Positions 21,668-22,199 of a stretch of DNA of 22,199 nucleotides are shown here, piece by piece; the first letter of the stretch is position 1, and the number at the start of each line of letters is the position of its first letter. Under the pieces are notes generated by a model. It saw nothing but the letters and a program-made list of their open reading frames with translations. It was not told where the DNA came from and did no database searches. The DNA lies in the IMG/VR virus record IMGVR_UViG_3300032116_001441, positions 1 to 22,199 of that record; one strand, 5' to 3'. The translations under genes and the position numbers were made by a program. The DNA comes from a virus.

Positions 21668-22199
21668 TACGCACTCCTCTGCAACTTGTTCATGATTGCG
21701 TACATACGCTGTGCACCGCCTTGGTCATCAACTGCGGCTTTGGGGACGTACGCTTCACCGTTGGACACTTTGGCGGGGGTGATCCCGTTGGGGCCTCTGA
21801 TCACGGCGGGGATGTCGTCGCTTGTGCCTGTACCGGGGCCTTGGATCATTCTCGCACCGGGCACCAGTTGCTGTATACCCCTTGGGCCACCCGCACCGTC
21901 CACAGCCTTCTTGGTCATGACGAAGCCGCCATCTTCCATTTGTACCTTGCCGCCGTTGGCGTAAGCCTGCATCAAGCCGCCGTTGGCTGCGTAGGTCACC
22001 AGCGGGCCGTACTTGCCCTGGACTGTAGTTGGCGTGAGTTGTTTGGACGGGCCTGCGTAGGCTTGCGTTGTGCCACCGCCGTAGCTGGTGCCCTTCTGCC
22101 GGTCGAGGTAGCTGAGCAGCGCTAGGATACCCGCCATGCCGGTCTTTGATGTGGCAGCGTCGGCAGCCTTGGAGCCGAAAGACTTGATGAGATCCCACG
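21667..22199 (-). CDS. Partial Gly-rich virion protein, start beyond window
   Basis: The frame has an ATG at 22137, but it stays open to the right edge: the 20 codons before that ATG read WDLIKSFGSKAADAATSKTG, a protein-like sequence. The true start is therefore probably outside the window and the gene is cut by the edge. The visible part has GGLMQAYANGGKVQMEDGG, then GTSDDIPAVIRGPNG, VSNGEAYVPKAAVDDQGG and a C-terminal helix. The combination of a TSDDIPA motif with a following NGE(A/F)xxP motif is a known conserved C-terminal module of phage structural proteins (recollection). It has no enzymatic motif. It shares Gly-rich YAxGG motifs with the 573-aa protein. It is coupled to the next gene by a TAATG overlap. 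Confidence 0.87.
   Translation of the reverse strand, partial: WDLIKSFGSKAADAATSKTGMAGILALLSYLDRQKGTSYGGGTTQAYAGPSKQLTPTTVQGKYGPLVTYAANGGLMQAYANGGKVQMEDGGFVMTKKAVDGAGGPRGIQQLVPGARMIQGPGTGTSDDIPAVIRGPNGITPAKVSNGEAYVPKAAVDDQGGAQRMYAIMNKLQRSA

Overview
The window looks like part of a tailed double-stranded DNA phage genome, most likely podovirus-like. The left half (5-12390, + strand) holds early and DNA-replication genes. The right half (12469-22199, - strand) holds virion or injected proteins. The two halves converge on a strong intrinsic terminator at 12432-12467. The host is inferred, not shown. The GC-rich composition, strong AGGAGG-type ribosome binding sites and the style of the small leftmost proteins (ABA-sandwich-like, paired ALEALE/RAALEQPE proteins, NrdR-like zinc ribbon) recall phages and prophages of Burkholderiales-type betaproteobacteria. 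No integrase, terminase, portal, capsid, RNA polymerase, tRNA or CRISPR array is visible, so lifestyle and family cannot be fixed from this window.

Left to right: 5-1453 is a run of five small, mostly ATGA-coupled accessory genes. A 223-bp gap (1454-1676) follows, with a weak promoter candidate and competing hairpins. 1677-5313 carries a DUF3310 protein, a VRR-NUC nuclease, a family A DNA polymerase with proofreading domain, a small protein, a PD-(D/E)XK exonuclease with a cysteine set, and an HNH-like protein. A structured gap (5314-5421) has a good sigma70-like promoter and three hairpins. 5422-7692 encodes a DEDDh exonuclease, a small protein and a SNF2-type helicase. A second, similar promoter (7682-7710) precedes 7737-12390: a coiled-coil phage protein, a probable ssDNA-binding protein, a small HTH protein, a two-domain AEP primase/DUF927-type helicase, and a small terminal gene. 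Together these supply a nearly complete replisome (polymerase, primase-helicase, SSB-like protein, accessory helicase) plus four nucleases for processing or recombination.

On the - strand, four tightly packed genes are read from the right edge inward. They are a partial protein with Gly-rich YAxGG motifs (start outside the window), a 349-aa coiled-coil protein, a 573-aa coiled-coil protein with another YAGGG motif, and a 2137-aa polyvalent protein with an N-terminal Gly/Ala-rich region, a HELIH metallopeptidase and a C-terminal LPD38-like region. They resemble ejected or internal virion proteins that enter the host with the DNA.

The points most worth a second look are: the unusual catalytic residues of the polymerase (Leu at the Klenow 762 position, HDA instead of HDE in motif C); intragenic codon-usage breaks that coincide with domain borders in the primase and polymerase; two near-identical promoter/leader cassettes; competing hairpins in the first gap; and the domain architecture of the giant protein.
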